From contig JAFTZF010000009.1 in the NCBI GenBank assembly GCA_017464645.1, positions 1 through 5,225 of the forward strand: a stretch of 5,225 bases of DNA. The letters are read 5' to 3'. The stretch is from Lachnospiraceae bacterium. GTDB taxonomy: Bacteria > Bacillota_A > Clostridia > Lachnospirales > Lachnospiraceae. The notes under the pieces are model-generated. The model was not told the origin of the DNA, did not search any database, and worked only from the letters and a program-made list of their open reading frames with translations. Of this stretch, positions 4,854 to 5,225 are shown in pieces. The translations under genes and the position numbers were made by a program. How positions within the stretch are numbered: the stretch's first letter is position 1; each line of letters opens with the position of its first letter.

Positions 4854-5225
4854 ATGTATCGGATTTTAGATTCGTTAAATGGTAAAGTGTATCAAGAATT
4901 GGTTTCTTTGCTTATAAAACGGAGCGATTCTTTCTTGTTTCATTTACCTAATATGGGAAAAACAGTTGTGAATCACCGTAATGCGCCATTTATGACAGGT
5001 TACCCTATTGGATATTCAAAAGAGAAAGATCAGGATTTGCATCTGGCGTATATGAAATGGGTAAAGAGATACATTGACCTTATACGGGATGATATTATAC
5101 AAAGTCATACTGACACAGGTTATTTGGATCAGATTTCAAGTATTGAGATGGAAGTATATCATGTGGCTATCAGCGAGAGAACCAGCGGCTTCTTTGGACA
5201 GACAGATGATTTTTCTAAATGGATG
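4854..5225 (+). CDS. Unrecognised AT-rich protein, 3'-truncated by the window
   Basis: From the ATG at 4854, 124 codons run without a stop to the window end, so the gene continues. The RBS AGGAG (4843-4847) is 6 nt upstream and an extended -10 promoter lies further up, so the start is well supported. I do not recognise the family. The visible part is a soluble, mixed-charge protein without signal peptide or membrane segment. It starts MYRILDSLNGKVYQELVSLL, continues with HLPNMGKTVV and a helical, Tyr/Asp-rich middle (LAYMKWVKRYIDLIRDDII), and reaches ISERTSGFFGQTDDFSKWM at the edge. GKT at 36-38 is not preceded by a proper P-loop. It is much AT-richer than thrS (about 37% versus 55% GC in 60-nt samples counted by hand) and uses ATA and TTA codons freely. 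This could mean acquired DNA. It reads away from the tRNA block as a separate unit. Confidence 0.72.
   Translation, partial: MYRILDSLNGKVYQELVSLLIKRSDSFLFHLPNMGKTVVNHRNAPFMTGYPIGYSKEKDQDLHLAYMKWVKRYIDLIRDDIIQSHTDTGYLDQISSIEMEVYHVAISERTSGFFGQTDDFSKWM

Noticed and set aside
4882..5000. GKT in the right-edge protein as a Walker A ATP-binding motif
   Set aside because: The context HLPNMGKTVV lacks the G-x-x-x-x-G-K-S/T spacing, so a nucleotide-binding call is not justified.

Overview
The window reads as chromosomal housekeeping DNA from a Gram-positive anaerobe of the class Clostridia, most likely a Lachnospiraceae member. This is inference. It rests on a T-box-controlled threonyl-tRNA synthetase gene, TTGAMW/TATAMT (sigma-A-type) promoters, AAAGGA/AGGAG ribosome binding sites, tRNA genes without encoded CCA, and the style of the SEC-C and YdcF proteins. 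All recognised genes are on the + strand.

Layout. Positions 1-393 hold the C-terminal 130 residues of a GNAT N-acetyltransferase whose start lies outside the window. A strong promoter at 430-458 then drives a probable two-gene operon. It encodes a small protein with a C-terminal SEC-C zinc-binding motif (513-1019) and a membrane-anchored DUF218/YdcF-like protein (1024-1776), with 4 nt between the two genes. A second strong promoter (1802-1829) starts a long leader containing a complete T-box riboswitch (about 1868-2137) with a Thr (ACC) specifier, Stem III, antiterminator and terminator. A further 152-nt untranslated stretch leads to thrS (2290-4251). A tRNA promoter (4290-4319) then precedes tRNA-Val(UAC) and elongator tRNA-Met(CAU), which end at a textbook intrinsic terminator (4510-4547). 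Next comes about 170 bp of non-coding DNA folded into at least four hairpins (4549-4720). The window ends in the first 124 codons of an unrecognised, AT-richer gene (4854 onward) with its own extended -10 promoter and good RBS.

How it works together. The centre of the window concerns aminoacyl-tRNA supply. The T-box senses uncharged tRNA-Thr and lets transcription continue into thrS, and a tRNA gene pair follows from its own promoter. The SEC-C/YdcF operon is unrelated in function as far as the sequence shows.

The least ordinary parts are an apparent extra hairpin in the 3' strand of T-box Stem I, the multi-hairpin block after the tRNA terminator, and the unknown AT-rich gene at the right edge. 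I did not find a clear new defence, mobile or biosynthetic system. The right edge is the only place where one could begin.
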